Origin: Candidatus Woesearchaeota archaeon
Lineage (GTDB): Archaea > Nanobdellota > Nanobdellia > Woesearchaeales > GW2011-AR4
Reading direction: 5' to 3'
Length of the DNA: 64,000 bases
NCBI GenBank assembly: GCA_016185755.1
Contig: JACPMX010000014.1
Location: 1 to 64,000 of the forward strand
The position numbers and the translations under genes are program-made. Shown here piece after piece: positions 7,163 to 15,379 of the stretch. Each line of letters begins with the position of its first letter. Within the stretch, counting starts at the first letter, position 1. The notes beneath the pieces were generated by a model. The model searched no databases. It saw only the letters and a program-made list of their open reading frames with translations, and was not told the origin of the DNA.

Positions 7163-7717
7163 TCAAAACTCTACTTTTACAGGCTTTTTTTCAGTTTCAG
7201 CAGACTTGAAAAACTCCCTTTCCTTGAAGTTGAGCATGTTTGCTATCATGCTGCTCGGGAACTGCTGTACCTTGTTGTTGAGAGCCATCACATTGTCGTT
7301 GTAGAACTGCCTTGCAAATGCAATCTTGCTTTCCGTTCCTGCAAGCTCCTCCTGCAGCATCTTGAAGTTTTCAGAAGCCTGCAACTTGGGATAGTTTTCA
7401 GCCACTGCAAAGATTGTCTTAAGCGCATTGCTAACCATGTCGCTGGCCTTAGACTTGTCGCTCATGGATCCTGATACGAGCTTTGTCCTCATCTTTGTTA
7501 CTTCCGTCAGCACACCTTTTTCATGCTTCATATACCCCTTCACGCTGTTCACAAGGTTTGGTATCAGGTCATACCTTCTTTTCAGCTGGACATCAATCTG
7601 GCTCCATGCATTGTTAACGCGGTTCCTCAGCATGATAAGGCTGTTGAAAGTAAAAACCGCATACAGCACCATCAATGCCAAAATGCCTACAACAACCCAC
7701 AAAACAACATTGGCCAT
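7163..7717 (-). CDS. lemA: LemA family membrane protein
   Basis: LemA proteins have one N-terminal membrane helix and a helical bundle. Here the hydrophobic segment is residues 3-25, followed by NNAWSQIDVQLKRRYDLIPNL (40-60) and a C-terminal FNDNV-like segment (ARQFYNDNVMALN), all typical. The length of 184 residues is normal. The biochemical role is not established; lemA often neighbours htpX, as here on both sides. TATTTATA-type sequence near 7737-7754 places the transcript start at about 7719, so the mRNA is probably leaderless. Confidence 0.9.
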   Translation of the reverse strand: MANVVLWVVVGILALMVLYAVFTFNSLIMLRNRVNNAWSQIDVQLKRRYDLIPNLVNSVKGYMKHEKGVLTEVTKMRTKLVSGSMSDKSKASDMVSNALKTIFAVAENYPKLQASENFKMLQEELAGTESKIAFARQFYNDNVMALNNKVQQFPSSMIANMLNFKEREFFKSAETEKKPVKVEF

Positions 7718-7736
7718 GCAAACAATGGTTATTTTC

Positions 7737-7754
7737 TGATTTATAAATCTTTTT
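7737..7754 (-). promoter_or_regulatory. TATA box of lemA
   Basis: On the minus strand AAAGATTTATAAATCAG is centred near 7745, 26-28 nt upstream of ATG 7717. A separate TATA-like TAAATTTTTAAATG near 7786-7798 lies about 27 nt before ATG 7821 of the divergent htpX copy. Confidence 0.5.
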
Positions 7755-7820
7755 AATTATGCCCGAAATAAACAATGCCAATGCATTAAATTTTTAAATG
7801 GGGAAAACATGCTTTTTGCT

Positions 7821-8663
7821 ATGTCAGTCAAGAACCAGGTTAAAACTGCTGTTTTGCTCGCCATGCTCACAGCGTTGCTGCTGTGGATAGGGAGCTTTTT
7901 TGGAAAAACAGGCTTTTATTTTGCATTAATCTTTGTAGGCCTGATGAACTTCGGCTCTTACTGGTTTTCCGACAAAATTGCATTATGGATGTACAGGGCA
8001 AAAGAGGCAAAGCAAAGCGAGTATCCAAAATTATTCAAAATTGTGAAGGAGGTTGCGAAGCTAAGCAATCTGCCCATGCCCAAGGTTTATGTGATACCAA
8101 CAAATTCGCCTAATGCCTTTGCAACAGGAAGAAACCCAAAAAATGCCGCAGTTGCCGCAACAGATGGAATTTTGGGCATTTTGAATGATGAGGAATTAAA
8201 AGGGGTGATTGCGCATGAGTTTGCGCACATCAGGAACAGGGACATTTTGATTTCCACAGTTGCCGGGACCATTGCCGGTATAATATCTTATATTTCCCAT
8301 ATGTTCATGTGGTCTGCAATGTTTGGCCGTGACGATGACAGCAGGGGAAATGTGGTTGGACTGATTGCTTTGGCAGTTATCACTCCTATAGTGGCTTCTT
8401 TGATTCAGTTGGCAATCTCAAGAAGCAGAGAATATTTTGCCGATGAGACAGGAGCAAAAACCGTGAAGAACGGGAATTCATTGGCAGACGCTCTGGAAAA
8501 AATAGAGAAGAATGTCAACGTAAACCCAATGAGATTCGGGAACACAGCAACAGCCCATCTTTTTATATCAAACCCTTTCAGGGGGCAGGCAATGCTGAGC
8601 CTTTTCATGACTCATCCTTCAACTCAAGAGAGGACAAAAAGATTAAGAGGCATGAAATTTTAA
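7821..8663 (+). CDS. htpX: HtpX-like membrane zinc metalloprotease (M48), copy 2
   Basis: HEFAH is at 132-136 and the third-ligand motif is SREYFADETGA. PNAFATGRNPKNAAVAAT (97-114) and the TAHLFISNPF segment are family hallmarks. Hydrophobic segments lie at about 8-25, 31-50, 141-160 and 172-192. ATG 7821 is chosen over ATG 7809 because TAAATTTTTAAATG centred near 7792 gives a transcript start near 7818. It is clearly a paralogue of the protease at 6169-7068, but diverged enough that an old duplication or separate acquisition is likely. Confidence 0.9.
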   Translation: MSVKNQVKTAVLLAMLTALLLWIGSFFGKTGFYFALIFVGLMNFGSYWFSDKIALWMYRAKEAKQSEYPKLFKIVKEVAKLSNLPMPKVYVIPTNSPNAFATGRNPKNAAVAATDGILGILNDEELKGVIAHEFAHIRNRDILISTVAGTIAGIISYISHMFMWSAMFGRDDDSRGNVVGLIALAVITPIVASLIQLAISRSREYFADETGAKTVKNGNSLADALEKIEKNVNVNPMRFGNTATAHLFISNPFRGQAMLSLFMTHPSTQERTKRLRGMKF

Positions 8664-9619
8664 TCTTTTTTTGGCTTCTTTTTATGAATCTCTTCTAATT
8701 CATCAAGAATCTCCTTTGTGCTCCTGTCCCTGTGCCTGTAAGCCTCGTCTTCCTCATCTTTAGTTTGCTTTTCTTTGGCAGGCTTTTCTTTATCTGGTAT
8801 TTTTTCTTTAGCTTTCTTGTCGGATTTTTCCTCTGGTTTTGCTTCAGCGGATTTGCCTCTTCTTTTTGACATGAATCCATGAACTTTTCCGAGAATCCCT
8901 GCGCTCAAAAATATTACACCCAATGCAACAATGAAGCTGCTGTAAGTCCTTAAAATCATCAGCAGGACAACGCTGATAATTGCTTTTGCATCAAAGGAGA
9001 AGCTGCCGCTGAAAATAGTTGATAATATCGGAGTTGTGTCAATACCTACAAACTTGCTGTAAGCCATTATCGCAGCGTAGGGAATAAGTATCATGGCCCC
9101 TATCCCAAACGAAATTCCTGATAATGTTGCTATAAACAATTCGATATCCCAAGCCAATAGGTATAAAATTCCAAGCAAAACAGCCAGCACAATAAAATAG
9201 ATAATCCTGTTCTTGTTAAGTGCATTGACTACAGAAATGTATTTTTCCAAAGCTCCGGTATTCGGCAGCTCAAGCTTCTCGGGGATTGCGCTTCCTATGA
9301 CACTGAAGAAGAACTCCTGGCCATTTATCTTTTTGGAGTTATAATCCATGCATAAAGAGCCGATTTTGCTCAAGTCAAAAGGCATTCCTGCCGCCTGCTT
9401 CAATTCGGATACGTCCTTGCCGTCCAAAGCAGAGCATGCCATGGTCAGCTTTCCGACAGTCTCATTCTGCGCTTCAGGGCTTGCATAACGGAAAACATCC
9501 TTAAAAATCCCCCCAACCATATTTGGCAGGTCCAAAGCCACTGTCGAGAATATAAATGTGACGAGCAGCAGGATAATCAGGTTTTTTACAACCCAGATGC
9601 CGAATTTCCTGAAGACCAT
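8660..9619 (-). CDS. Membrane protein with extracytoplasmic loop and charged cytoplasmic tail
   Basis: The 319-residue protein has an N-terminal helix (12-30), a soluble loop of about 105 residues with cysteines near 63 and 93, and then four hydrophobic helices (about 138-158, 163-186, 208-224 and 228-244). The C-terminal tail of about 70 residues is dominated by Lys and Glu (EEKSDKKAKEKIPDKEKPAK region). The last four bases overlap the convergent htpX. No family was recognised. The charged tail may contact cytoplasmic partners; this is inference. Confidence 0.65.
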   Translation of the reverse strand: MVFRKFGIWVVKNLIILLLVTFIFSTVALDLPNMVGGIFKDVFRYASPEAQNETVGKLTMACSALDGKDVSELKQAAGMPFDLSKIGSLCMDYNSKKINGQEFFFSVIGSAIPEKLELPNTGALEKYISVVNALNKNRIIYFIVLAVLLGILYLLAWDIELFIATLSGISFGIGAMILIPYAAIMAYSKFVGIDTTPILSTIFSGSFSFDAKAIISVVLLMILRTYSSFIVALGVIFLSAGILGKVHGFMSKRRGKSAEAKPEEKSDKKAKEKIPDKEKPAKEKQTKDEEDEAYRHRDRSTKEILDELEEIHKKKPKKD

Positions 9620-9687
9620 TTATCTGAAAATCAAACCGAAAGAATTTAAAGGTTTCTGAAAGGTGAAAAAATTCAATTAACTATAAC

Positions 9688-11901
9688 TCATTCCTCGTAT
9701 TCCCCATCAACAACGTCCTTTATCTGCTTCGCCTTCAAAGGACCTATTTTCTCCACTTCCTGCAGCTCTTTCTCAGAGGCATTCACTACCTTCTTCACGG
9801 TTTTGAAATGCTTGAGAAGCGGCTTTGCCAGGCTCAAACCGATGCTGGGCAGCGAGCTAACAACATATTCCTGCTGCTCCTTAAGCGATGCAGGCTTCCT
9901 GTCGGCATGCAGGCTGAAATCTTTGCTTGTCTCCTCCTGCTCCCTTCTTGCGATTATATGCAAAAAAGCTGAAGTCTCCTTGAAATTTCTTGTCTGCACT
10001 ATTGGAATGCCATAAGAGACTGCAATCGTTGCCATCATTCCAAGTATGGAATTGTGGTGGACATTCCTCACAGAGTAAATGTCCTGCTGCCCCTCAATTA
10101 CAACAACTGGCCTTTCAAAATTATTCTTCAGGTTTTTGATCTGCTGCAATAATCTGCCGTCAATGACAGAATCCACAAAATCCCCGACCGTTTTTATCTC
10201 TATTCCGCATCTTGAAGAGACTACATAATCGGCATGCTCGAGCTTCTCCAGCACTATCACAGCTCCGCTCTCGGCAAGCTCCTTTATTACCCCGCTTCCC
10301 TTTTCCCTGTAGTCAGCAAATATTTTTGTTTCACTTGTTTTTTCAGCAGATTGGCTTTCAAAATCCTTTCTGCCATTCAGCGATAGATTCAGCTTTTTCC
10401 TTATGTCTGCAAGGTTCCTGTACATCTTCTTTTCCTTGTGGTGCGCAACCCACTTGTAGGCCTCGTCTCGAGTCCCTTTTGTCATCAATATTATTACCCT
10501 TCCCTTGTCTTGCCTTCCTGTTCGGCCTCTTCTTTGTATGCTTCTGATAGCGCTTGGAATAGGCTCGTAAAAAATTACCAAGTCAACTTTTGGAATGTCC
10601 AGCCCCTCTTCTCCTATCGATGTTGCGACAAGCACATTAAACAAGCCATTCCTGAAATCATCAAGCATCTGCTTCTGCTCCTTCTGGCTTAATCCGGTGT
10701 CCCCTTTCTTCTGCTGCCCGACAAATATCCTTGCCTTTGTATTTTTTATGCTGTTCAGCTTCTCGGTTATGTCCAGCGCATTGTCCCTGTACTGGTTGAA
10801 GACCATGATCTTGACATTTTCATTTTTCTGTACCTCGCCATCCACAATATCCTGCAGCTCTATCAGCTTCGGATGCTCGACTTTTTCCTCATGCAAAATG
10901 CTTGCTTTTATCATTGCAGACTTGAAATTTGAATCTGACATTATTGACCTGATGGCTTTTGTCTTCGATGTTCTTGACTCTGCAGCGAGCTTCTCAAAAT
11001 ACTTGTGCAGCGCAAGTATTCCCTGGCTTTCAAGCAGCTCAAGAGCATGATAAATCTTCATCACTTCTGCAAGCGTTGATATGGAATTCCAGATGACAAA
11101 ATCCTTTTCACCCTGCAAAGCCCTGCTTCTCAGCTCTGCCTGCAGCTGAAGCAAGTCGGACTTGCTTACAAATTTAAGGTCATTTCTTCTCAGAACGCCG
11201 GATTTTTTCAGCTTGTCATACCTCTCTCTCAGAAACAGGAGCAGTAATTTCTGTATATCAATGAATATCCTTGGCAGCTCCACATTCACCCAGTCAACCT
11301 GCATTTCCTGCACGTACGGCTTAACATCAGGGTCGTCATCAGTCCTTACCTCAATGTCCTCTATGAACAGGTTCCTGCAGACTTCCTGTATCTTCTCCAT
11401 GTCGCTTCCCGGAGAGGCTGTCAATGCAATTATCCTTGGAAACCTTGAAAGCTTCATAAACTGCTTTGCCACAAAAACATAGGAATAGTCACCGACAGCC
11501 CTATGAGCCTCGTCAATCCCCAGCAAGCATACCTCTTCAAGATTTATCCTTCTGCTTATTATGTCGTTTTCCAGTCCTTGGGGTGTTGAGAAAACTATCC
11601 TGGATTTTTTCCATAATTCCCCTCTTTTTTCAGGGCTCACCATCCCTGTAAAAACAGCCATGTCACCAGCATCAATCACAAAATGCTCCTTAAAGACTTC
11701 CATGTACTGGTCAATCAGGGGCTTAGTAGGCCCGATAAAGAGAACTTTTGAATTCGGGTATTGCTTCAGCCTCTGGGCTGAAAGCATAAGGAAAATGTTT
11801 GTCTTGCCCATGCCTGTCGGCAGCACCACCAAAGTGTTCTTTTCGGCAGCTGTAGCAAGTATGGTCTGCTGGTAGAGCCTTGGCTCGAAGTTCTTAATCA
11901 T
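9688..11901 (-). CDS. hef: Hef-type helicase and XPF-like nuclease
   Basis: Hef processes stalled replication forks and branched DNA. The SF2 helicase comes first: Walker A PTGMGKT 28-34, DEAH 130-133, and GRTGRQDKGRV as motif VI. The XPF/ERCC4 nuclease domain (about 535-660) follows, then helix-hairpin-helix repeats (SLPSIGLSLAKPLLKHF and EVEKIGPLKAKQI). The nuclease motif usually written GDxxxERKxxxD reads ADYVVSSRCGIEIKTVGDF here, so the arginine of ERK is replaced by isoleucine while Glu, Lys and Asp remain. Length and domain order match archaeal Hef. Confidence 0.9.
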   Translation of the reverse strand: MIKNFEPRLYQQTILATAAEKNTLVVLPTGMGKTNIFLMLSAQRLKQYPNSKVLFIGPTKPLIDQYMEVFKEHFVIDAGDMAVFTGMVSPEKRGELWKKSRIVFSTPQGLENDIISRRINLEEVCLLGIDEAHRAVGDYSYVFVAKQFMKLSRFPRIIALTASPGSDMEKIQEVCRNLFIEDIEVRTDDDPDVKPYVQEMQVDWVNVELPRIFIDIQKLLLLFLRERYDKLKKSGVLRRNDLKFVSKSDLLQLQAELRSRALQGEKDFVIWNSISTLAEVMKIYHALELLESQGILALHKYFEKLAAESRTSKTKAIRSIMSDSNFKSAMIKASILHEEKVEHPKLIELQDIVDGEVQKNENVKIMVFNQYRDNALDITEKLNSIKNTKARIFVGQQKKGDTGLSQKEQKQMLDDFRNGLFNVLVATSIGEEGLDIPKVDLVIFYEPIPSAIRSIQRRGRTGRQDKGRVIILMTKGTRDEAYKWVAHHKEKKMYRNLADIRKKLNLSLNGRKDFESQSAEKTSETKIFADYREKGSGVIKELAESGAVIVLEKLEHADYVVSSRCGIEIKTVGDFVDSVIDGRLLQQIKNLKNNFERPVVVIEGQQDIYSVRNVHHNSILGMMATIAVSYGIPIVQTRNFKETSAFLHIIARREQEETSKDFSLHADRKPASLKEQQEYVVSSLPSIGLSLAKPLLKHFKTVKKVVNASEKELQEVEKIGPLKAKQIKDVVDGEYEE

Positions 11902-11947
11902 AGAAAACAGAAGGTCTTTTTGGATTTATATACTTATGCACTTTGAT

Positions 11948-12724
11948 TTATTTCTCAACCTCAACAACCAAAGTCGCTTTCTTCACTCCGGATGAAGGCC
12001 ACCAGCTTGTTATTCTTGTTTCGTCTTTCATCGTAAAATTTCTTGCCACCGGCTGCTCGCCCTTCAGCCTGTACTGGATGTCTTCAAAAGGGCCCTTCAC
12101 ATCCAAGCCTGCAAAATAAATTGAATCGTCTTTGAACTTGAAGTTTATCCTCACTTTGTCGCCAATCTTTGCCTTCAATGTTCCCGGATAGAATCCATTG
12201 TCATCCGCCTCTACTGTGAATTCTGCCATTCCAGCCTTTACTTCCGGCTTTGGAGGAACATAATCGGACTCAACATTTATTGTAATTGTTTTGATAATCT
12301 TAGGGCTTAATGAAGAATGGTCGCTTTTCACCAGCTCGGCAACTATCGTGTGCTTTCCCGACACAACATTTTCAAAAGCAACCAGGCTGTCAGTCGTGAC
12401 TCTTTTATCGCTGTCAAGCCACACATGGAAATGCCCTTCCCCTTCTTTTACAGGCACTCCAACCGGAACTATTTCAAAATTCTCGGCTTTGAGCTCAACA
12501 GTAACTTTTGAGATTTTCACCAGCTCATTGTCTTTTGGGGAAGAGATGGCTATTGAAGGATCCTGCTTCGGGACAATTGTTTTTTCAGGAATTTCTACAA
12601 TAGGAACAGTCTCTAATGCTGCCAGCTCAGCTTGCTTTTCCGGAGCGCATGCAGCAAGCATAATCAGGAAAACAAGCAGCACCAAAAAATTAGTATGCCT
12701 CATTTTGAAATGGCCCATAATCAT
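11948..12724 (-). CDS. Lipoprotein with DUF4399-like and cupredoxin-like parts
   Basis: An N-terminal hydrophobic segment ends in the lipobox LAAC, so the mature protein is probably lipid-anchored outside the cell. Residues about 55-150 contain EGHFHVWLD and SGKHTIVAELVKSDHSS, like DUF4399 domains. The C-terminal part (EADDNGFYPGTLKAKIGDKVRINF) has the beta pattern of cupredoxin-like domains, but I do not see a clear copper-ligand set. The start is one base after the upstream gene's stop, so it is the last gene of a three-gene unit with 12726-13049 and 13050-13802. Confidence 0.65.
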   Translation of the reverse strand: MIMGHFKMRHTNFLVLLVFLIMLAACAPEKQAELAALETVPIVEIPEKTIVPKQDPSIAISSPKDNELVKISKVTVELKAENFEIVPVGVPVKEGEGHFHVWLDSDKRVTTDSLVAFENVVSGKHTIVAELVKSDHSSLSPKIIKTITINVESDYVPPKPEVKAGMAEFTVEADDNGFYPGTLKAKIGDKVRINFKFKDDSIYFAGLDVKGPFEDIQYRLKGEQPVARNFTMKDETRITSWWPSSGVKKATLVVEVEK

Positions 12725-12725
12725 T

Positions 12726-13049
12726 TTAATATTTTGCGTCTTTTAAAATCTTTTTGTCATAAAGCTTGTACCCGGCCACTGCGCCAACCACAAAAAGGAT
12801 GATTACCATCTGCCTGCTTCCGTAATAAACCCCCAGAAGGTACCCTGCCACAAATCCCACAATGATCATTATGTATGGCAATTGTATCTTGTGCTTTCTT
12901 TCATACAAAAGCCTTCCTGCAAATATCCCTGCAAGGAATATGATCACATAGCTTATCACAGCGCTCGGTGATGACAAGGCTATGATTACCCCTATTGCCA
13001 TAAGCACTACAAAGAAAAATTCCATCCAGTTCTTGTAAAAAGCGAACAT
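12726..13049 (-). CDS. Small four-helix membrane protein
   Basis: The protein has 107 residues with hydrophobic segments at about 8-25, 29-46, 57-74 and 79-93. It starts immediately after the stop of the upstream M50-like gene and ends two bases before the lipoprotein start, so all three are co-transcribed. No family was recognised. It could be an accessory subunit of the degenerate protease, which is only a context argument. Confidence 0.6.
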   Translation of the reverse strand: MFAFYKNWMEFFFVVLMAIGVIIALSSPSAVISYVIIFLAGIFAGRLLYERKHKIQLPYIMIIVGFVAGYLLGVYYGSRQMVIILFVVGAVAGYKLYDKKILKDAKY

Positions 13050-13802
13050 CTAGCCGCTCCACACCTTTCTCTCAAAGCTTATGTAATAAACAAGCCAAAG
13101 CGCAATCCCTGCCAAAAATGAAAGCACAAGGGAGACTAATACAGGCACGTCAACAGCAAGCAGTATTGTTGAAATGACAATGACAGGAACTGTGAATGCA
13201 TAAAGCATCCTGCTCCCAAAGTATATCTTGCTGCCGTCGAGAGGAGGTATGGGGATCAAGCTTGTTATTGCATAGATGACATTGAAGACTATGGCCTTTT
13301 GGATCAGTGGATTGTATGAAAAAATGCCTATCACTTTAAGCAAAATTATCAGCATCAGTGAGAAAAGCGGGCCTGCCAGGGCAACCATTGCCTGGCCGAA
13401 ATAATTTATGCCGTACCTGTACCACCCCAATCTGTGCCCCGGAATAAGATGGAGCATAAAGCCGCCCGGCACAATCAGCCACAAATTGCCGTTGCTTATG
13501 AATGCAGCCACTAGCGCAATTATCAGCCCGAAAGTCCACATCCTGAACTCAATCCTGTAGCCTATTGCAAGCCCCCACATCCTCTGCCCAAGGTCGTGGA
13601 CAAGTATTGACAAGGCCACTATCAAAACTGAGTTGAAAAGGTTGTACAATCCAGCCCTTAAGTCAAAGCTTGCAGTGCCCCACTCCTTGAATGATATTAT
13701 GAATGCAATTATAAGAATGGATATTACCAGCCCTCTTAGCTCATGCTGGGTGAATTTGTAGTACTTCCTTATCTTGTCGCGCATATCAAGCAGCTCTGCC
13801 AT
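13050..13802 (-). CDS. M50 (site-2 protease) family membrane protein, probably catalytically dead
   Basis: The 250-residue polytopic protein has the site-2 protease layout. The zinc motif HExxH appears as HDLGQ (H69, D70, Q73): the catalytic Glu is Asp and the second His is Gln. The second conserved motif, normally NPxPPLDG, is PIPPLDGSK (D189, G190) and is intact. HLIPGHRLGW (118-127) follows a transmembrane helix. The changed active site argues for a pseudoprotease, unless another His substitutes. It is first in a unit with a four-helix protein and a lipoprotein. An array of hairpins (13838-13945) lies directly upstream. Confidence 0.7.
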   Translation of the reverse strand: MAELLDMRDKIRKYYKFTQHELRGLVISILIIAFIISFKEWGTASFDLRAGLYNLFNSVLIVALSILVHDLGQRMWGLAIGYRIEFRMWTFGLIIALVAAFISNGNLWLIVPGGFMLHLIPGHRLGWYRYGINYFGQAMVALAGPLFSLMLIILLKVIGIFSYNPLIQKAIVFNVIYAITSLIPIPPLDGSKIYFGSRMLYAFTVPVIVISTILLAVDVPVLVSLVLSFLAGIALWLVYYISFERKVWSG

Positions 13803-13837
13803 AAGCCATTAATTAAGAATTCAATATTTAAAGATAT

Positions 13838-13945
13838 CGAAATGCCTCGCATTTCGGACGTTTAAATTAGAAAATCTTCCCGATTTTCTTTATTTAAACA
13901 TATCGAAAATCTTTGATTTTCGGATTTGCCGTAAATCCGGCAAAT
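13838..13945. repeat. Array of four short hairpins
   Basis: There are four 8-bp stems in a row: CGAAATGC/GCATTTCG (13838-13845, 13849-13856), AGAAAATC/GATTTTCT (13869-13876, 13882-13889), CGAAAATC/GATTTTCG (13904-13911, 13915-13922) and ATTTGCCG/CGGCAAAT (13924-13931, 13938-13945). Stems 1 and 3 are copies of one unit, each preceded by TTTAAA and ATATCGA-like sequence. They differ at two stem positions, with matching changes on the other arm. The array fills the gap between the end of the TraB gene and the start of the M50-like gene. Its role could be termination, mRNA processing or a mobile repeat. Confidence 0.7.
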
Positions 13946-13952
13946 ATTGGTT

Positions 13953-14702
13953 TTATCCCAAACTGAAGTTGTAGCTTATTTTTGCATTGCCCTCCTTCAC
14001 GAGCTCAACAACATCATCAACATGGCCTGCCCCTAAAATGACAAGAATCTTCCTGCCGCTCGGCTCAGCCAGCTTTCTAAGGTTTTCCGCAATCACGGCA
14101 TTTCTTTCATCAATCAAAACCCTGAATATGTTTGGATAGCGCTCCTTCAGCTTTTTGGTCATTTTCATTATTATTTTTTTGTCAGGCACCGTTGCCAGGT
14201 CAAATTCTATCTCAGCTTTCCTTAAAAAAAATGCCTTGAGAATGTCAACAATGAAATTCTTCTTTTCCTTCCATGTTATTGCTTTTGAAAGCCTCTTCAG
14301 GGTTATTTCTATATCCTGATCCACTAATGCTATTGGAATCTTCCTGTCCTTTGCAATCCTTATAGCCTCCTTCATCTCAGAGCCGGGTGCCACTCCGACA
14401 AGCTTGCCAAGCTTTTTCTCTGCCCATGCGCCAAGCAGTGAGAAAAGAAACCCCTTCAGCCCTATTGCCCTTATGTTTCTCAGATCAATCTTTCTGGGTG
14501 CTTTGCTCATCAGCGCATGAAGCCTTTTCCTGTCAAGCTCTATAGCCACGATATCGGGCTTCTCGTTTTCTATGTAGCTCTTCACTTCGTCAAGGCTCTG
14601 CTTTGCTATATGGGACGTGCCTAAAAACACGAGATTTCTGTATCTCATTGCCTGCAGAGTACGCTTGTTTTTAATAAGGCTTTCCAATGCAGGAATCATC
14701 AA
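13953..14702 (-). CDS. TraB/PrgY/GumN family protein
   Basis: The 249-residue protein opens with the family signature LVFLGTSHIAKQSLDEV (about 24-40). VAIELDRKRL (51-60) and a C-terminal GAGHVDDVVELV segment follow. TraB-domain proteins have a Tiki-like fold suspected of metal-dependent protease activity; in archaea the role is not established. There is no membrane segment beyond a weak hydrophobic patch. The start is uncertain between ATG 14702, 14699 and 14648. It is divergent from the PRC-barrel gene over a TATTATA-like element at 14732-14740. Confidence 0.8.
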   Translation of the reverse strand: MMIPALESLIKNKRTLQAMRYRNLVFLGTSHIAKQSLDEVKSYIENEKPDIVAIELDRKRLHALMSKAPRKIDLRNIRAIGLKGFLFSLLGAWAEKKLGKLVGVAPGSEMKEAIRIAKDRKIPIALVDQDIEITLKRLSKAITWKEKKNFIVDILKAFFLRKAEIEFDLATVPDKKIIMKMTKKLKERYPNIFRVLIDERNAVIAENLRKLAEPSGRKILVILGAGHVDDVVELVKEGNAKISYNFSLG

Positions 14703-14731
14703 AATAACTCATAAATCAGGCTTTGAGCAAA

Positions 14732-14740
14732 AGATTTATA
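14732..14740. promoter_or_regulatory. TATA box between traB-like and PRC-barrel genes
   Basis: TTTATATAC is centred on 14736. On the plus strand it predicts a start near 14762, leaving a 31-nt leader with a GGTGA Shine-Dalgarno (14783-14787) before ATG 14793. On the minus strand a start near 14710 would fit the TraB-family gene. Confidence 0.4.
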
Positions 14741-14792
14741 TACTTGCCAGTAGATAAAATAAAAATTATTTAAACAGAAAAAGGTGATTCCG

Positions 14793-15083
14793 ATGCTGAA
14801 GATGAAAAAGATAAGCGAAAGTTACGACATGAGGGTTTTTACAGATAATGGCGAGTATTTCGGTGATATAGAAGAGTCAATCTTGACCCAAAACAAGGTA
14901 TTTGGTTGGAGAGTAAGGGCCACCAAGAACTCGTTCCTGAACAAGGTGCTTGGCTCTGCAAAGGGCGTCATAGTCCCCCACCAGCTTGTCAAGAGCATTG
15001 GCGACATAATGATAATAAGCAAGGCAGCCGTTCCTTCTTACAGCGAGGGAGATGCTGAGAAAGGAACCAAAGGGGAAGATTAA
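14793..15083 (+). CDS. PRC-barrel domain protein
   Basis: The 96-residue protein fits the PRC-barrel fold used in RimM and photosynthetic reaction centre H. YDMRVFTDNGEYFGDIEE gives the first strands, and VIVPHQLVKSIGDIMIISK the later ones. The Glu/Lys-rich tail (EGDAEKGTKGED) is disordered-looking. GGTGA at 14783-14787 is 5 nt before ATG 14793, so a GTG three codons upstream is rejected. Archaeal stand-alone PRC-barrel proteins have been linked to RNA processing and cell division; nothing here shows which applies. Confidence 0.8.
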   Translation: MLKMKKISESYDMRVFTDNGEYFGDIEESILTQNKVFGWRVRATKNSFLNKVLGSAKGVIVPHQLVKSIGDIMIISKAAVPSYSEGDAEKGTKGED

Positions 15084-15379
15084 AAGCTCATAACCCTTGC
15101 ATTGCAGTAAGGGCAGTTTCTCGGCTTTTTGGTTTCTGGGTCTATCTTGAATTTATAGCCGCATGAGGTGCACTTGTGCGCTATTTTCGAAGGGCTTTCA
15201 GCTTGTGTTGAAGCCTGCTGCTCTTCCTTGTGAAAAACATCTTTTTCTATCTCTTTGTGTATTCCCTTGTTTTTGATGCAGTCTTGGCACACCATCTTGC
15301 CTATGTCCAGGTCCATCCTCAATGAAGAAGCCGGCACTTTGTTGCTGCACCTTTTGCATGGGACCATTACTTCCTGCAT
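15080..15379 (-). CDS. Double zinc-ribbon protein, paralogue 1
   Basis: The 99-residue protein has two cysteine modules: CKRC(x19)CQDC near the N-terminus (C8, C11, C31, C34) and CTSC(x15)CPYC near the C-terminus. They are joined by a Gln/Glu/Ser linker. It is paralogous to the gene immediately upstream, whose N-terminal module has identical spacing. The start follows GGTGA with a normal gap, and the upstream stop codon abuts this ATG. Nucleic-acid binding or a protein scaffold is plausible; no family name was recognised. Confidence 0.7.
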   Translation of the reverse strand: MQEVMVPCKRCSNKVPASSLRMDLDIGKMVCQDCIKNKGIHKEIEKDVFHKEEQQASTQAESPSKIAHKCTSCGYKFKIDPETKKPRNCPYCNARVMSF

